Shown here piece by piece: positions 62,236-64,000 of a DNA stretch of 64,000 nucleotides. The stretch is from Excoecaria cochinchinensis. Its lineage: Eukaryota; Streptophyta; Magnoliopsida; Malpighiales; Euphorbiaceae. A program made the position numbers and the translations under genes. How positions within the stretch are numbered: position 1 is the stretch's first letter; every line of letters starts with the position of its first letter. Under the pieces are notes generated by a model. That model searched no databases and was not told the origin of the DNA. It saw only the letters and a list, made by a program, of their open reading frames with translations. The stretch is taken from contig CANTUQ010000051.1 in NCBI GenBank assembly GCA_947683425.1, positions 2,604,001-2,668,000 of the forward strand, given 5' to 3'.

Positions 62236-64000
62236 TGTAACGCCCACTCCCGACCGCACAATTAGCTCAGCTAAGGCAGTTAAGAACGGTCGTCACGCGG
62301 CAATCACAAGCACAAATAACTCTAACATACACACATGCCAAAACTGGTGCTAATAAATTTCATTTCACATACATTCACATGCAGTGGATATCTCATACTA
62401 TCACATGCTAGAACAAACATATTTAACTTACTTATGTTATCATCTTAATATTACATAAACTCAGCCATTCCATTCATTACATTCTTTATGTTTCTCGATA
62501 GATTAAATACAACATATACATAACTCATTGTCCCAAAATCCCAAAACCTACACTATAGGCACTCCTAGTGTTGACCTTTGGCAATGTGTATCTGTCCTTC
62601 GAAATCACTTCGCGTCCGAACCTACACAGATTAGAAAACCCGTGCTAAGCAATAACGCTTAGTGGGGAAAACAATACAATAACACAGTATATGAACATAT
62701 ATGTATAGATAATACATTGCAACAATAACAGGTCATATAGATTCCATACTCCAAAATCAACATACGCATATATAAATATAACTATTCAATGTACATAGCA
62801 TAACATGACAGTCACATTTTGGTTACACTATCACATCATTTCGGCATGCTCATTATAGTCATACTCAAGGATAAGTCACATAATTTCACGTCATTCAATT
62901 AATTAACATATTTATTTTTAGCCTTGCCTGCAACTCAAAGATGCGGATAACGGGTATCGCATCAGTACCTAAAGGTACAATAAACACATTAGTATCCTTA
63001 GATACCAACATTTGCATTAGCACCCGAAGGTACAGGAAAGATCAATAATATCAATAAATTCGCATTAGGAGAATCCAATAAGAATTCAAATAGCATTGAT
63101 GATTCCAGAGGAATCAGATGCGTTTGGCTGCCCTACTTGACTTGCAGGCTATATTATTTATCCGGTTTATTCATATTATCACATTTCATATGTAACAATA
63201 GTAATATGGCTCACTTCACAATTCATTCACTTAGCAAGTGTACAAGATGGAAATCACAAGCATATTACAATGATTATTCACATATACATGTTCTCTTTAC
63301 ATATAAATATATAGATTAATCAATTGAAGTTATTAAAAAAGTCCTTAAAAACATTAAAAAGTATCGCGCTCGCGACCCATGTCGTGCTCGCGACAGACTC
63401 GAATATTGGCTTCTGTCGTGCTTGCGACCTAAGTCGCACTCGCGACAGAACCCCACCTTCGCCTCTGTCATGCTCGCGCTTATGCATGCGCCCGCAACAG
63501 AAGCGAACACTCACTTAAGGAGCCTTTTGTCGTGCTCGTAACAGAACCAAATTTTCCAACTCAAAGCTCCTAAACTCACTTCCTCACTTCCCCTTATAGC
63601 TCCTCCTCACATATGATCCCTATTATTTACTAGCAATTTCTTTAGGCATTCAATTATCTACCTATTAAGGGTACTAAAACACATTTTTCCATTATTTCCA
63701 TCCATTTAGAATTATATTATCAAGGTTACCATCCACACTTCTTCATACTATTAAATACCCTACAAATTCTGTTTTACCATAACTTACCTAACCAGTTAAA
63801 TTGCATCAATAAAGTGAATTCCTAAAACAAGTTTCCAATTCATCACACAACATGCTTCCTTGCATTCCAACATGTTACTTTACATACCAATCAATAAACT
63901 GTACCATTTATATAACTATTCCATGATTCATTCAAAATGGAGCAATATACTTATAATCATCAACTAACTCATCAATTCACCATTTCACTTCAGTTCATGA
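62236..64000 (-). mobile_element. TRG-2 LTR, older relative of TRG-1 (runs off window)
   Basis: Starts tgtaacgcccactcccg with the gacgg../cacgcggca layout of the TRG-1 LTR start. It keeps ccgtgctaagc.ataacgcttagtgggg (62640-62668) and the paired tcgcg palindromes (63361-63540). Otherwise it is diverged. No end, primer site or gag is inside the window. Orientation follows from the TRG-1 alignment. Confidence 0.75.
63361..63540. repeat. Paired-palindrome cluster in the TRG-2 LTR
   Basis: Pairs such as atcgcgctcgcgac/tgtcgtgctcgcgaca begin at about 63362, 63412 and 63463, spaced ~51 bp against 119 bp in TRG-1. Several CpGs have become TpG or CpA. The spacing inside each pair is about the same as in TRG-1. 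Confidence 0.75.

Overview
The window is repeat-filled nuclear DNA of a flowering plant. I found no intact host gene. Almost every base can be placed in a nest of LTR retrotransposons up to four levels deep. The plant assignment rests on Tat-lineage (Ogre/Retand-like) Ty3/Gypsy elements with a tRNA-Arg primer site and a second, archaeal-like RNase H, a Copia element with a tRNA-iMet primer site, and a chromovirus-like gag-only (TR-GAG) element. The species cannot be told from the sequence.

Layout (names are mine). Tat-2 is the outermost host, on the minus strand. Its truncated 5' LTR is at 59949-~61925, its leader at 56009-59948 is split by a solo LTR (Solo-1, 56596-59594, plus orientation, TSD atgag), and its gag is at 55326-56008 plus 3168-3226. 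Tat-1 (1-3167) and Tat-3 (3227-55325) both inserted into Tat-2 gag, 59 bp apart. Tat-3 was then hit three times. Tat-4 (3324-23156, TSD gcgtc/gtgtc) is in its 3' LTR, Tat-5 (27602-42189, TSD atgtg) is in its 3' untranslated region, and TRG-1 (44697-51368) is in its pol. Tat-4 was itself hit by Cop-1, a Copia element (4908-12847, TSD atatg). At the right edge a relative of TRG-1 (TRG-2, 62236 to beyond 64000) abuts a short stretch (about 61925-62235) that may be host genic DNA.

Coding content is decayed. Tat-5 has the fullest set, on the minus strand in the order gag, zinc knuckle, protease, G-patch, RT, RNase H, archaeal-like RNase H, integrase. It carries several stops and at least one frameshift. 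Tat-4 kept gag, but its pol is replaced by about 0.9 kb of unrelated DNA with exon-like ORFs. Tat-3 lost the middle of pol. Cop-1 is full length but riddled with stops. TRG-1 looks youngest: I count about 8 mismatches between its two 2515-bp LTRs.

The less expected signals are non-coding. Several unrelated element families each carry their own iterated short palindrome in the LTR or 5' leader. A 10-nt echo of the tRNA-Arg primer site sits inside U5. A splice-donor-like motif is kept downstream of the LTR TATA box across Tat families whose LTRs are otherwise hard to align. A leader block of about 190 bp is conserved in all five Tat elements. Two segments inside Tat-4 look like captured host exons. 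I found no CRISPR array, bacterial-style operon or rRNA/tRNA gene, and no clear new enzymatic system.
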